Origin: Thauera aromatica K172
Lineage (GTDB): Bacteria > Pseudomonadota > Gammaproteobacteria > Burkholderiales > Rhodocyclaceae
DNA: 64,000 nt
Assembly: GCF_003030465.1 (NCBI RefSeq)
Contig: NZ_CP028339.1
Span: 3,542,041 to 3,606,040 of the forward strand
Direction: 5' to 3'
Shown: in pieces, positions 34,458 to 42,288 of the stretch
Layout of the letters: every line of letters begins with the position of its first letter
Numbering within the stretch: position 1 is the first letter of the stretch
Notes under the pieces: generated by a model
What the model saw: only the letters and a program-made list of their open reading frames with translations
What the model was told of the DNA's origin: nothing
Databases searched by the model: none
Translations under genes and position numbers: made by a program

Positions 34458-34495
34458 ATGTATGTATGTATGTATGTATGTATGTATGTATGTAT
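34458..34495. repeat. ATGT tetranucleotide microsatellite
   Basis: There are about 9.5 uninterrupted copies of ATGT (38 bp). It lies about 20 bp beyond the start codon of the IS5-like remnant and close to the ISL3 target duplication. Tetranucleotide tracts of this length can change copy number by slippage. No gene here is obviously phase-controlled by it. Confidence 0.9.
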
Positions 34496-34589
34496 TGTAA
34501 CGTCTGGGAAAGCCTCGCCGTTGCTCAAAACTGACTAATCCGTATTCCGCTAAATTCTAAATATTTTGTTGACATAAACCAAGTGAATT

Positions 34590-35528
34590 TTATCTGATTC
34601 GAGAGGTAATCATCGTCACGCGCAGATCGACACCGAGGTCCGGTTCGCTGGTCGTTGCATAGATGTAGAACACGTCGGGTGCAGGGTACTGCTCAATTGT
34701 CCGGACGATTTTCCGAACCGAACTCATGGTCAGAGCAGACGATTCCGTGATCGTGACGAAGACGCGTCGCGTTCCGTCAAGTTGCCGGGCGACGATCCCG
34801 TCTTCTGCCTGCACGGCCGCGAGAACATCCTGCAATGCGGATTCGCCTGTCCCCGTGATGCACAGGGCGGAGAGTTCCCCGGCCCCCTTCAGCCAATCGA
34901 GGACCTTCGAGAGATCGCAATTGACCATGCTTGGCTCCAGGATCGTTGAGGTGAAGCAACGGACAAGGTTTATCACTTCCTTGTCGATGAGGCGGGACAT
35001 GTGATTGAAGGTTGTATCCTGGCCGCGCCGCACACCGGGCTCATCATTGCTGACCGTTATCACCGCCTCCGTCTGGCGCCGGAGCCGTCGCAGTCCCTTT
35101 CGTGCAAGCCGCTCGCGACCGTTTTCGAAGGAGAACGGTCGGGTCACGATTGCGATTACGGGAATGCCCATCTTGCGCGCGATTTTGGCGATGACCGGCG
35201 TCGAGCCTGTGCCGGTTCCACCCCCAAGCCCGGCGACGAGGATGAGAAAGTGGCGGTGCTTCAATGCATTCCGAATCGTTCGACGAGACGATTTGGCAGC
35301 GGCCCGACCTGCGGAAATCATTCCCCCGGTTCCGGCCCAGGATGTGCCGAGGTGCAGCTTCGTCGAGGCGTGACTGCGTGCAAGCGCAGCGGCGTCGGTG
35401 TTGGCTGCCATGCATTCGAGCTGCTCACCTCCGGGCAGGCAGAGCAGGGCATCAAGAAAGTTGCAGCCTGCGTCACCCACACCCATCAGAACGATCCGAG
35501 GGGGACCCACAATTTCTACTGCTTGCAT
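34590..35528 (-). CDS. Divergent FtsZ/tubulin-like GTPase
   Basis: This is a 312-residue FtsZ paralogue. It has the T1 loop GVGDAGCNFLDAL, the tubulin signature GGGTGTGSTPVIAKIA (T4), PFSFENGRERLA (T5) and the C-terminal RVTMI. In the T7 loop, FtsZ has N-x-D-F-A-D and this protein has NCDLSK, so the second Asp that helps GTP hydrolysis on the neighbouring subunit is Lys. It ends at the globular core and lacks the linker and tail peptide that bind FtsA and ZipA. It is therefore not the main division FtsZ. It lies in an accessory cluster with a WYL-type regulator, and its role is unknown. Confidence 0.88.
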   Translation of the reverse strand: MQAVEIVGPPRIVLMGVGDAGCNFLDALLCLPGGEQLECMAANTDAAALARSHASTKLHLGTSWAGTGGMISAGRAAAKSSRRTIRNALKHRHFLILVAGLGGGTGTGSTPVIAKIARKMGIPVIAIVTRPFSFENGRERLARKGLRRLRRQTEAVITVSNDEPGVRRGQDTTFNHMSRLIDKEVINLVRCFTSTILEPSMVNCDLSKVLDWLKGAGELSALCITGTGESALQDVLAAVQAEDGIVARQLDGTRRVFVTITESSALTMSSVRKIVRTIEQYPAPDVFYIYATTSEPDLGVDLRVTMITSRIR

Positions 35529-35609
35529 GAGTATCTCGTAATGACTCGTGATTGACGGCGGCCTCAAGGCGAGCCGGCTGGAAAACGATCAACGGGGTGT
35601 TGCAATGGG

Positions 35610-36059
35610 TCAGAAGTTCTTGGCCCACTCTTCCCAGAAACCCGGTTCATCGTGCGCGGCATTCTTCATCGCCATCTCCAGAGGCACGTAGCAGAAGGTG
35701 GCATCCGGAAATCGCATGCTGCCATCCGGATTCTCCAGAAATGCCCGCAGCTCCTTGTAGGCAGGTAAGGTGGGATCGTACGGCAGGTCGATGTAGATCT
35801 GTCCCAAGTAGGGAAATATTCCGTTCTCGTTCGCGAAGTCGGCGCAATGCCGCCAGCCGATGCCGTGTGCGTCAAGCCAGCCGATGATCTGCTGCCGCCG
35901 CGGAAGATGCTCCCAGTCAAGTTCGTCAAAGAAGCCAAGACCATCGACATTCTCTTCCTTGAGGTCTTCATCGGATGTCGGCTGATGGAATTGCACATAC
36001 AGGACATCGCGCTGTTCCTTGCGGGCGATCGCATCTATGTGTTCGATTAACATGACCAT
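35610..36059 (-). CDS. Conserved accessory protein of unknown function
   Basis: This 149-residue acidic protein begins MVMLIEHIDAIARKEQRDVL and contains ENVDGLGFFDELDWEHLPRR and DLPYDPTLPAYKELRAFLEN. I do not recognise a domain; no signal peptide or membrane segment is present. The start has AGGAG 7 bp upstream. It lies 81 bp upstream of the FtsZ-like gene on the same strand and has one of the shared 21-bp palindromes about 116-136 bp before its start. It is probably expressed with the FtsZ paralogue. Confidence 0.72.
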   Translation of the reverse strand: MVMLIEHIDAIARKEQRDVLYVQFHQPTSDEDLKEENVDGLGFFDELDWEHLPRRQQIIGWLDAHGIGWRHCADFANENGIFPYLGQIYIDLPYDPTLPAYKELRAFLENPDGSMRFPDATFCYVPLEMAMKNAAHDEPGFWEEWAKNF

Positions 36060-36174
36060 GACCAATCTCCTGATGTTTTGTAGGGAAGCCCGAGCTGGCA
36101 TGCAGGCCGCAGGGAACAGCCCCGACCGGCCCTCACCGCCTTCGTCATCGATCGGAACCCATCTTATCGCTCTA

Positions 36175-36195
36175 GTACGACATTTATTGTCGCGT
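36175..36195. promoter_or_regulatory. WYL-cluster palindrome, copy 1
   Basis: GTACGAC-N7-GTCGCGT matches the shared form ATACGAC-N7-GTCGTAT at 11 of 14 arm positions. It lies in the promoter region of the 35610-36059 gene, possibly overlapping its -35/-10. The 316-bp gap around it also contains one doubtful small frame and otherwise nothing recognised. Confidence 0.55.
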
Positions 36196-36338
36196 TAAGG
36201 TGTGACGACATCCGCCAGGAAGTTCTCCAAAAACGCATATTGCATGAAGAGGCACGAATGACCTTGGCTCCTCGCCCTTTTCGATACCGCGGCCAGGTCT
36301 GCGGCTGGCGTGGCGGTGTCATCGCCCCCGGGAGCCAT
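36195..36338 (-). CDS. Possible small protein (47 residues)
   Basis: A short frame, MAPGGDDTATPAADLAAVSK and on to FLENFLADVVTP, follows the 36376-37026 gene on the same strand with a 37-bp gap. A GAGG sequence stands just before the ATG. It resembles nothing I know and overlaps the first palindrome at its end, so it may be chance. Confidence 0.2.
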   Translation of the reverse strand: MAPGGDDTATPAADLAAVSKRARSQGHSCLFMQYAFLENFLADVVTP

Positions 36339-36375
36339 GCCCTCACGCCGTCCCGTTCCGTCAGCATGGGCGGAG

Positions 36376-37026
36376 TTATCGATGCCCCGCCTCTTCCTCG
36401 CGGACCGTGCCAGACCGGCTCTGGACGGTGGCCATGGCGGCCATGTAGTCGTGGAGCGTACGCCGTAGCAGGTCGGCGGCAAGCCGGGCGATTTCACCCG
36501 AAATTTCGCTGCGTGCGGCGTGGAAGGCCGCGCGCAGGTTGGCCGCATCCTTTTGTGCGTCCTTGTCCATGTCTTCGAGAACGTAATCGGCATCGTCTGC
36601 AAGCGCTCGCGCGAGCATGCGAAGGAAGCCGGGCTTGACCGTGTCGAAGATCCGTTCGAACTTGGGTGTCATGCGCTGGCGAATGCGCAGGCCTTTTCTC
36701 AGGCTGTCGAGGCTGGCGCGTTCGGTATCGAAGTCCCACACCGGTCCGGCGGCAGCCTGCATGGCGTCGCTCAACGCTTCGATGCGGTTTGAAATCCATC
36801 TTTCGCAGGCTTCGTCAAAACGCATCGCCAGCGTTATCAGGAGCCCGGTCTGGATGAAATCGGCGAAATCCCACATCAGGCCATCGGATGTGAGGTTTTC
36901 CAGCTTGCGCTCGAGCGCATCCCAGACATCGCCAGCGATGAAGTCGCCAATATCAGCGGCATCCGCATGCCAGGTTTCGAGTTCGGCTTTTTGCCGGGCG
37001 ATGAGGGACGAAGGGATTTCAGCCAT
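36376..37026 (-). CDS. Helical accessory protein of unknown function in the FtsZ-like cluster
   Basis: The 216-residue protein starts MAEIPSSLIARQKAELETWH and appears almost entirely alpha-helical. It has an aromatic, acidic N-terminal part (GDFIAGDVWDALERKLENL) and a C-terminal part with many charged residues that could form coiled coils. No known domain or membrane span is seen. The ATG at 37026 follows an AGAGG ribosome site. A 21-bp palindrome lies 61 bp upstream, separate from that of the phosphatase-like gene, so it is probably its own unit under the same regulator. Confidence 0.72.
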   Translation of the reverse strand: MAEIPSSLIARQKAELETWHADAADIGDFIAGDVWDALERKLENLTSDGLMWDFADFIQTGLLITLAMRFDEACERWISNRIEALSDAMQAAAGPVWDFDTERASLDSLRKGLRIRQRMTPKFERIFDTVKPGFLRMLARALADDADYVLEDMDKDAQKDAANLRAAFHAARSEISGEIARLAADLLRRTLHDYMAAMATVQSRSGTVREEEAGHR

Positions 37027-37086
37027 GATTGCCTCTTGACGGTGTCCCGCTCCGGATCGAGCGGCAGAAGAAATTCTATTTTTGCC

Positions 37087-37107
37087 ATACGACAAACTGC
37101 GTCGCAT
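37087..37107. promoter_or_regulatory. WYL-cluster palindrome, copy 2
   Basis: ATACGAC-N7-GTCGCAT: the left arm is exact and the right arm differs by one base from ATACGAC-N7-GTCGTAT. It lies 61 bp upstream of the 36376-37026 gene and just after the end of the phosphatase-like gene. Confidence 0.6.
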
Positions 37108-37144
37108 ACCGACGGACAAGTCCTGCTGGAAGCTCCGCTCACCG

Positions 37145-37732
37145 TCAACGCAGACAGGGACGGTAGTTCCAGACGTACCACTCCTGTAGCGCGTTATCGA
37201 TCGCACGCGGATGGGCCATGCGCACGCATTCAACCGCCTGCTCGGGACCCATGCCGGACTCGACAAGCAGGCATGCAGCCACGGTCCCGGCTCGCCCGAA
37301 CCCCCCGATGGAGTGCACAAGGACGCGCCTGCCGGTCCTCAGCAGCGCGCCGATCTCGCCCGCGACCGCCTGCCAGCCATCTTCGAATGCGGGACCGGGG
37401 GGATAACGGTCACGGACTGGCAGGTGGCGCCACTGCATACCCAGACGTCCGCTGCCACTCGCCAGGCGTTCGGAGCCGGACGTACTGAGCTCGTGCGGTT
37501 CGGTCAGCGTCAGGATGAGCGCGGCTCCCCAGTCGCGGATGCGCACCAGATCCTCACCCAGACAGCATTGCCGGCTCTCCCCCGAGCCATCGCCCGATTG
37601 CAGTCCCGGACACAGGGACAGCCCGATTTCTCCCCAGCCTCCGAGAGGCTGGACGGAGGCGTCCGGGAGCTTGCGCGACGGCAGCCGAGACGGCTCGGGA
37701 GGAATCGGGTGGATGTCATATCTGTTTTCCAT
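37145..37732 (-). CDS. CDKN3/dual-specificity phosphatase homologue with catalytic Cys replaced by Ser
   Basis: The 195-residue protein has the fold pattern of bacterial CDKN3-like or dual-specificity phosphatases: GAALILTLTE before the general-acid loop (HLPVRDRYPPG) and then VLVHSIGGFGRAGTVAACLL. Active enzymes have HC-x5-R at this place; here it is HS-x5-R, encoded by TCC where TGC would give Cys. The Arg of the phosphate loop and the loop glycines are kept, so the protein should still bind phosphate or phosphopeptides without hydrolysing them. It is divergent from the WYL regulator with a palindrome between them. Confidence 0.78.
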   Translation of the reverse strand: MENRYDIHPIPPEPSRLPSRKLPDASVQPLGGWGEIGLSLCPGLQSGDGSGESRQCCLGEDLVRIRDWGAALILTLTEPHELSTSGSERLASGSGRLGMQWRHLPVRDRYPPGPAFEDGWQAVAGEIGALLRTGRRVLVHSIGGFGRAGTVAACLLVESGMGPEQAVECVRMAHPRAIDNALQEWYVWNYRPCLR

Positions 37733-37752
37733 GACGGCATTGAACCATCCGG

Positions 37753-37773
37753 ATACGTCATAAAATGTCGTAT
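37753..37773. promoter_or_regulatory. WYL-cluster palindrome, copy 3
   Basis: ATACGTC-N7-GTCGTAT: the right arm is exact and the left differs by one base from ATACGAC-N7-GTCGTAT. It occupies the 69-bp region between the divergent phosphatase-like gene (start 37732) and the WYL regulator gene (start 37802), so it can control both. Confidence 0.65.
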
Positions 37774-37801
37774 AGTTTCCGCATCGAAGGAGAACAGTTG
37801 C

Positions 37802-38827
37802 ATGGCGGCATACAAGGAACGCATCGAACGCCTCGAAGCCCTGTTACGGATCATTCCCACGCGTGCTCGTCCGGAGGAGTGTCCCGACCCGGCCCGCCTG
37901 CTGGACCGTGTAGCCGAACACTTCAAGGCGCATACCAGCCCGAACGCCCGGCGCCGGGCGATCCAGCGCGACCTCGAGGAGCTGGTCGGCGCAGGTGCGA
38001 TCGAAGCGGTCAATCCCGGCGGCAAGCCCCTGCGCTACCGGCGCACGCATGAGCGCGACGACACCGATCCCTACGTCTGGGACTATGCCCGTCGGGCAAT
38101 GCGCAACCTCGTCGAGAGTGCACTGCCGATACGACGGCTCGAAACTCTGTGGCCGCAGTTGCTCGACCCGCAGAACGGTTTTGCCCTCGGGGAGGACAGA
38201 CTGCGCATCGTCAGCGACACCCAGCGTCTGCTGCCGGCCGCGATCCGGAACGGCGTGCTGGCCGACGTGCTCGAGGCGCTCGCCTGTTCACGCACGCTCA
38301 AGGTCGGCTACCGCGACAACGCGGGAAAAGTCACCCAGCCTACGTTGCACCCTCAGGGACTGTTGCAGCGTGGCCCCCGCCTGTATCTGTTCGCACTGAA
38401 GAACGACGAGAATGAGCCCCTGCGCATGTATGCACTGCACCGCATGACGCGCTCGGCCGTCAACGAGGAGGCGGCCCGGCTCATGCCGGGCTTCGATCTG
38501 CAGACACTGATCGAGAGCGGGCAGGCGGACTTTGCCGGGAACAAGCATTTCGATCTGCGTCTGCGTGCCCGCGGCTATGTGGCCGAGTTGCTGCGCGACT
38601 GCCCGCTCGCCGAGGGTCAACGCATCGAAGACGAACCCGACGGCAGCCCGTTCGACGTCGTGGTCCAGGCTACCGTACCGGCAACCGGACAATTGCTGCG
38701 CTGGGTGCTGGGTTGCGGCGACAAGGTCGAAGTGCTCGAACCCGCCGCGCTGCGCCAGGTGGTGATCGCACAGACCGCCAAGGCGGCCGCGATCTACCAG
38801 GGCACGACGCCGGAGGCGGCCGGCTGA
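37802..38827 (+). CDS. WYL-domain transcriptional regulator
   Basis: The 341-residue protein has an N-terminal winged helix-turn-helix (about residues 1-80, with RRRAIQRDLEELVGAGAIEA as the recognition part) and a WYL domain near residues 165-220 (LKVGYRDNAG, then LHPQGLLQRGPRLYLFALK). A C-terminal WCX-like part follows. WYL proteins bind ligands such as nucleotides or oligonucleotides and often control defence or stress genes. The start at 37802 fits the domain and gives a 69-bp divergent promoter with a 21-bp palindrome. It is the likely repressor of the three sites in this cluster. Confidence 0.88.
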   Translation: MAAYKERIERLEALLRIIPTRARPEECPDPARLLDRVAEHFKAHTSPNARRRAIQRDLEELVGAGAIEAVNPGGKPLRYRRTHERDDTDPYVWDYARRAMRNLVESALPIRRLETLWPQLLDPQNGFALGEDRLRIVSDTQRLLPAAIRNGVLADVLEALACSRTLKVGYRDNAGKVTQPTLHPQGLLQRGPRLYLFALKNDENEPLRMYALHRMTRSAVNEEAARLMPGFDLQTLIESGQADFAGNKHFDLRLRARGYVAELLRDCPLAEGQRIEDEPDGSPFDVVVQATVPATGQLLRWVLGCGDKVEVLEPAALRQVVIAQTAKAAAIYQGTTPEAAG

Positions 38828-38911
38828 CGATCGGCCCGTATGCCCTCCATTGCCCCCCGGCTGCGCACCCGCAGGGCGATGGAGGGGCGGGCAGAGCTGC
38901 CCGCGCCGCGT

Positions 38912-39541
38912 TCAGCCGCCCAGCGCCGGATTGAGCGAGTAGGAGCCGGTGAGCTTCGCCTCGGCGAGCACATGGCCGGCGATCGCCGCGCGCAGCCCGG
39001 CGCCGGTGAAGCGCCCTGCGACCGCGCAGTGCGGCACGTCGAGGGCGTACAGGGTGAACACGTAGTGGTGGAGCCGTTCGTCGTTCCACGGCGGGCAGGG
39101 GCCGTCGTAGCCGTGGTAGTCGCCTTTCATCGTTTCGTCGGCGGCGAACCAGGGGGTGAAGTCGTTGACGCCCTGGCGCGCGCCGAGGGCCGCGGCCGGG
39201 CCGGGCTTGCCGCCGGGCGTGACTTCGTCGGAAAACTGGCCGGCGGCGATTTCGCGCAGCTCGGCCGGGAGGTCGACGAGGAGCCAGTGGTAGAAGTCCA
39301 CCCGCGCCAGGCTGGCGGGAATGGTCCGCCCTTCCTGATTGACGTCGTCGCCGCGACTGGGAACGTCGGGGTCGTGGCAGATCAGGGCAAAGGACTTCGT
39401 GCCCGCGGGCACGTCGGACCACGACAATTGCGGGTTGCGGTTGCCGCCGAGGCATACCCGGCCTTCTGCGGCCGGAATGCAGAAGGCGAATTCGCCCGGA
39501 ATCGGGGCGCCGTCGGTGAAGCTCCGGCTGGTCAGTTTCAT
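38912..39541 (-). CDS. YbhB/YbcL-family (PEBP-like) protein
   Basis: This 209-residue protein belongs to the bacterial phosphatidylethanolamine-binding/Raf kinase inhibitor-like family. It shows NPQLSWSDVPAGTKSFALIC, the DPDVPSR ligand-pocket motif, FYHWLLVDLP and YDGPCPPWNDERLHHYVFTL. No signal peptide is present. The ATG at 39541 is supported by GAGGAG 7 bp upstream. Cytoplasmic relatives such as E. coli YbhB have no settled function. Confidence 0.92.
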   Translation of the reverse strand: MKLTSRSFTDGAPIPGEFAFCIPAAEGRVCLGGNRNPQLSWSDVPAGTKSFALICHDPDVPSRGDDVNQEGRTIPASLARVDFYHWLLVDLPAELREIAAGQFSDEVTPGGKPGPAAALGARQGVNDFTPWFAADETMKGDYHGYDGPCPPWNDERLHHYVFTLYALDVPHCAVAGRFTGAGLRAAIAGHVLAEAKLTGSYSLNPALGG

Positions 39542-39647
39542 GGCGTTCTCCTCACGGGTTGAAAGCTTCGCGGCCTCATGCGGGAACGGCATCCGCTTGC
39601 GCGCGCCATCCCCGGCAGGCCATCCAGGGGCCGCGGCGGCGCGCCGG

Positions 39648-41498
39648 CTACGGCGCCTCGCACAGGCAGTGCAGGTACAGGTGCTGCGGATCGTTCCAGC
39701 GCGCCAGCTCGGCGGCCGATGCCTGCATCTGCCCCAGCAGCAGGGCGAATGCGCCCGGATTCGCGGCGTGGCCGCCGGCGCGGCCGAGATCGATGCCGAA
39801 CGGCTCGCCCGCACGCATCAGCCGGCGCAGCAGGCGCTGCTCGATGGATTCACCGGCAGCGGGCCAGACCAGCTCGTAGTCCTCCAGCCCGGCGCGCCGG
39901 GCAGCGGCGGCAACCGCCGCGGTGAGCCCGCCGAGGTGATCGACGAGCCCCAGCTCGGCCGCCGCGGCGCCGGTCCACACCCGTCCGCGGGCGACCTCGT
40001 CGACTTCGGCGACGCCCATGTCGCGCGCCTTCGCCACCGTCTCCAGGAAGCGCCGGTAGCCGTGCTCGATGCCGAGCTGCATCGCCGCGGCGGCGTCGGG
40101 GTCGAGCGGGCGGCGCGGGTCGAGCGCGCCGGCGAGCGGCGCGGTGGCCACCCCATCGACCCCGATGCCGAGCCGGCGCAGAGGTTCGGAAAACTCCGGG
40201 AACAGGCCGAAGATGCCGATCGAGCCGGTGACCGTGGCCGGCGCCGCCCAGATTTCGTCGGCGCCGGTGGCGATCCAGTAGCCACCGGAAGCGGCCACCG
40301 AGCTCATTGAGGCGATCACCGGCTTGCCCGCGCGGCGGGTGAGTTCGAGCTCGCGGCGGATCAGCTCGGAGGCCCAGGCGCTGCCGCCAGGGCTGTCGAT
40401 GCGCAGCACCACCGCCTTCACCCGTTCGTCCTCGCGCGCGTCGCGGATGAGGCGGGCGAAGGTGTCGCCGGCGACCACGCCGCCGGCTTCCATGCCGTCG
40501 ACGATGGTGCCCTGGGCGACGATCACTGCGACCCGGGCATCCGCGCCCGCGGCGTTGCGGTCGATGAGGGCGAGGTAGTCGGCGGCGTCGATGCTGCGCG
40601 CCTCCCTGCCGCCGGGCGCCGTGCCCACTGCTTCGACCAGGCGCGCGCGCCATTCGTCGCGGGTGCTGAAGCGATCGACCAGGCCGGCGTCGAGCGCCGC
40701 CTGTGCCGCGTCTCCGCCGCTGGCAGCGAGCGCGGCGCGCAGGCCGTGCACGTGGGCATCGACCGCCTCGGGGGCGAGCTTGCGCCCGGCGGCGATGTCG
40801 TCGCGCATCACCTGCCACAGGCCGCCGAGCAGGTCGCGGGTGGATTCGCGGTCCTCGTCGGACATGTCGCTGCGGGTGAAGGGCTCGGAGAAGGACTTGT
40901 ACTCGCCGACGCGGAACACATGGACCTTGATCCCGAGGGTATCGAGCGCGCCCTTGAAGTAGGTGCCGTAGCGCGCCAGCCCGCGCAGCAGGACGAAACC
41001 GTCGGCCGACAGGTGCACTTCGTCGGCAACCGAAGCGAGGTAGTACTGCGTCTGGGTGAAGCGCTCGCCGCGCGCCAGGACCGGCTTGCCCGAGGCCTTG
41101 AAGTCGGCGATCGCGGCGCGCAGTTCGGCGAGCTTGGAGAGTCCGCCGCCGAGCAGCTCGTCGGTCTCGATCACCAGCGCGGCGATGCGCTCGTCGTCGC
41201 GCGCGCTGCGCACCGCCTCGAGCAGGTCGGCGAGCGCCACCTGCCCGCCCGGCGCGCCGCCGGCGCGCAACAGCGCCAGCGGCGGCTCCAGCACCGCCTG
41301 CTCGACGATCGTCCCCACCGGGCGCAGCACCAGTGCCGAGCCTGGCGCCAGCGCGGGGCCGGGGTGGAAGAAGAGGGCGAGCACGGCGCCGATGGCGAAG
41401 ATCAGCAGCGCATAGAAGGCGCCCCGCAGCAGCAGGTCGAGCATGCGCACGAAAGTGCGCAGCACGGTGAACAGGAAGCGGAACAGGGCGCGCAGCAC
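39648..41498 (-). CDS. sppA: Signal peptide peptidase SppA (67-kDa type)
   Basis: SppA degrades signal peptides left in the inner membrane. The 616-residue protein has an N-terminal membrane segment (YALLIFAIGAVLALFF) and tandem S49 peptidase domains. The general-base Lys is in FRVGEYKSFSEPFTRSDMSD and the nucleophile Ser in SMSSVAASGGYWIATGADEI, both in the order of E. coli SppA. Its length is that of the two-domain enzyme. It follows trmB by 40 bp on the same strand and probably belongs to the thiS, thiG, trmB, sppA unit. Confidence 0.95.
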   Translation of the reverse strand: MLRALFRFLFTVLRTFVRMLDLLLRGAFYALLIFAIGAVLALFFHPGPALAPGSALVLRPVGTIVEQAVLEPPLALLRAGGAPGGQVALADLLEAVRSARDDERIAALVIETDELLGGGLSKLAELRAAIADFKASGKPVLARGERFTQTQYYLASVADEVHLSADGFVLLRGLARYGTYFKGALDTLGIKVHVFRVGEYKSFSEPFTRSDMSDEDRESTRDLLGGLWQVMRDDIAAGRKLAPEAVDAHVHGLRAALAASGGDAAQAALDAGLVDRFSTRDEWRARLVEAVGTAPGGREARSIDAADYLALIDRNAAGADARVAVIVAQGTIVDGMEAGGVVAGDTFARLIRDAREDERVKAVVLRIDSPGGSAWASELIRRELELTRRAGKPVIASMSSVAASGGYWIATGADEIWAAPATVTGSIGIFGLFPEFSEPLRRLGIGVDGVATAPLAGALDPRRPLDPDAAAAMQLGIEHGYRRFLETVAKARDMGVAEVDEVARGRVWTGAAAAELGLVDHLGGLTAAVAAAARRAGLEDYELVWPAAGESIEQRLLRRLMRAGEPFGIDLGRAGGHAANPGAFALLLGQMQASAAELARWNDPQHLYLHCLCEAP

Positions 41499-41538
41499 GG
41501 CGGGCGGTCCTCGGTAGGCGGGTGGGCGGGCGGCCCGC

Positions 41539-42288
41539 TCAGCCGGCGCGGCGGCGGAACACGAGGTCCCACACGCCGTGGCCGAGGCGCAGGCCGCGGT
41601 TTTCGAACTTGGTCAGCGGACGGTGGCCGGGGCGCGGCGCGAACCCCTCCGCGGTATTGGCCAGCGCCGGCTCGGCCGACAGCACCTCGAGCATCCAGTG
41701 GGCGTAGTCCTCCCAGTCGGTGGCGCAGTGCAGGTAGCCGCCGGGGGCGAGCTTCTGCGCGACCAGGGCGACGAAGTCGGGCTGGATGATGCGGCGCTTG
41801 AAGTGGCGCTTCTTGCGCCACGGGTCGGGGAAGAACACATGCACGCCGGCGAGGGCGCCGTCGGCGATCATGTCGCGCATCACCTCGACCGCGTCGTGCT
41901 GGATGATGCGCAGGTTGGCGAGGCCGCCTTCGGCGATCAGCTTGCACAGCGCACCGACGCCGGGAGTGTGCACCTCGATGCCGAGAAAGTCGTGGTCGGG
42001 CATCGCCGCGGCGATGCGCGCCGTGGTCTCACCCATGCCGAAGCCGATCTCGAGGATCTTCGGCGCGCGGCGGCCGAACGCTGCGTCGAGGTCGAGCGGC
42101 GCGGCGCGGTAGTCGATACCGATCTTCGGCAACATGTCGTCGAGGTAGCGCTGCTGGGCTTCGGACATGCGCCCCTGGCGCAGCACGAAGCTGCGGATGC
42201 TGCGGCTGGAAAAGCGGTGCTCGGGACTGTCGCGGCCGATGATCTCGACTCCGGCGACCGCTTGCTGCGCGTCTTGCGTGCCCGTCAT
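41539..42288 (-). CDS. trmB: tRNA (guanine-N7-)-methyltransferase
   Basis: TrmB makes 7-methylguanosine at position 46 of tRNA with S-adenosylmethionine. The 249-residue protein has [20 protein letters not shown] as the SAM site, [20 protein letters not shown] as the catalytic motif and [15 protein letters not shown] near the C-terminus. It overlaps the thiG stop by four bases (ATGA), implying translational coupling. Confidence 0.97.
   Translation of the reverse strand: MTGTQDAQQAVAGVEIIGRDSPEHRFSSRSIRSFVLRQGRMSEAQQRYLDDMLPKIGIDYRAAPLDLDAAFGRRAPKILEIGFGMGETTARIAAAMPDHDFLGIEVHTPGVGALCKLIAEGGLANLRIIQHDAVEVMRDMIADGALAGVHVFFPDPWRKKRHFKRRIIQPDFVALVAQKLAPGGYLHCATDWEDYAHWMLEVLSAEPALANTAEGFAPRPGHRPLTKFENRGLRLGHGVWDLVFRRRAG

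Noticed and set aside
32047-38827. Integrative element with integrase and attachment sites
   Set aside because: No integrase, tRNA or flanking direct repeats were seen; only insertion sequences support mobility.
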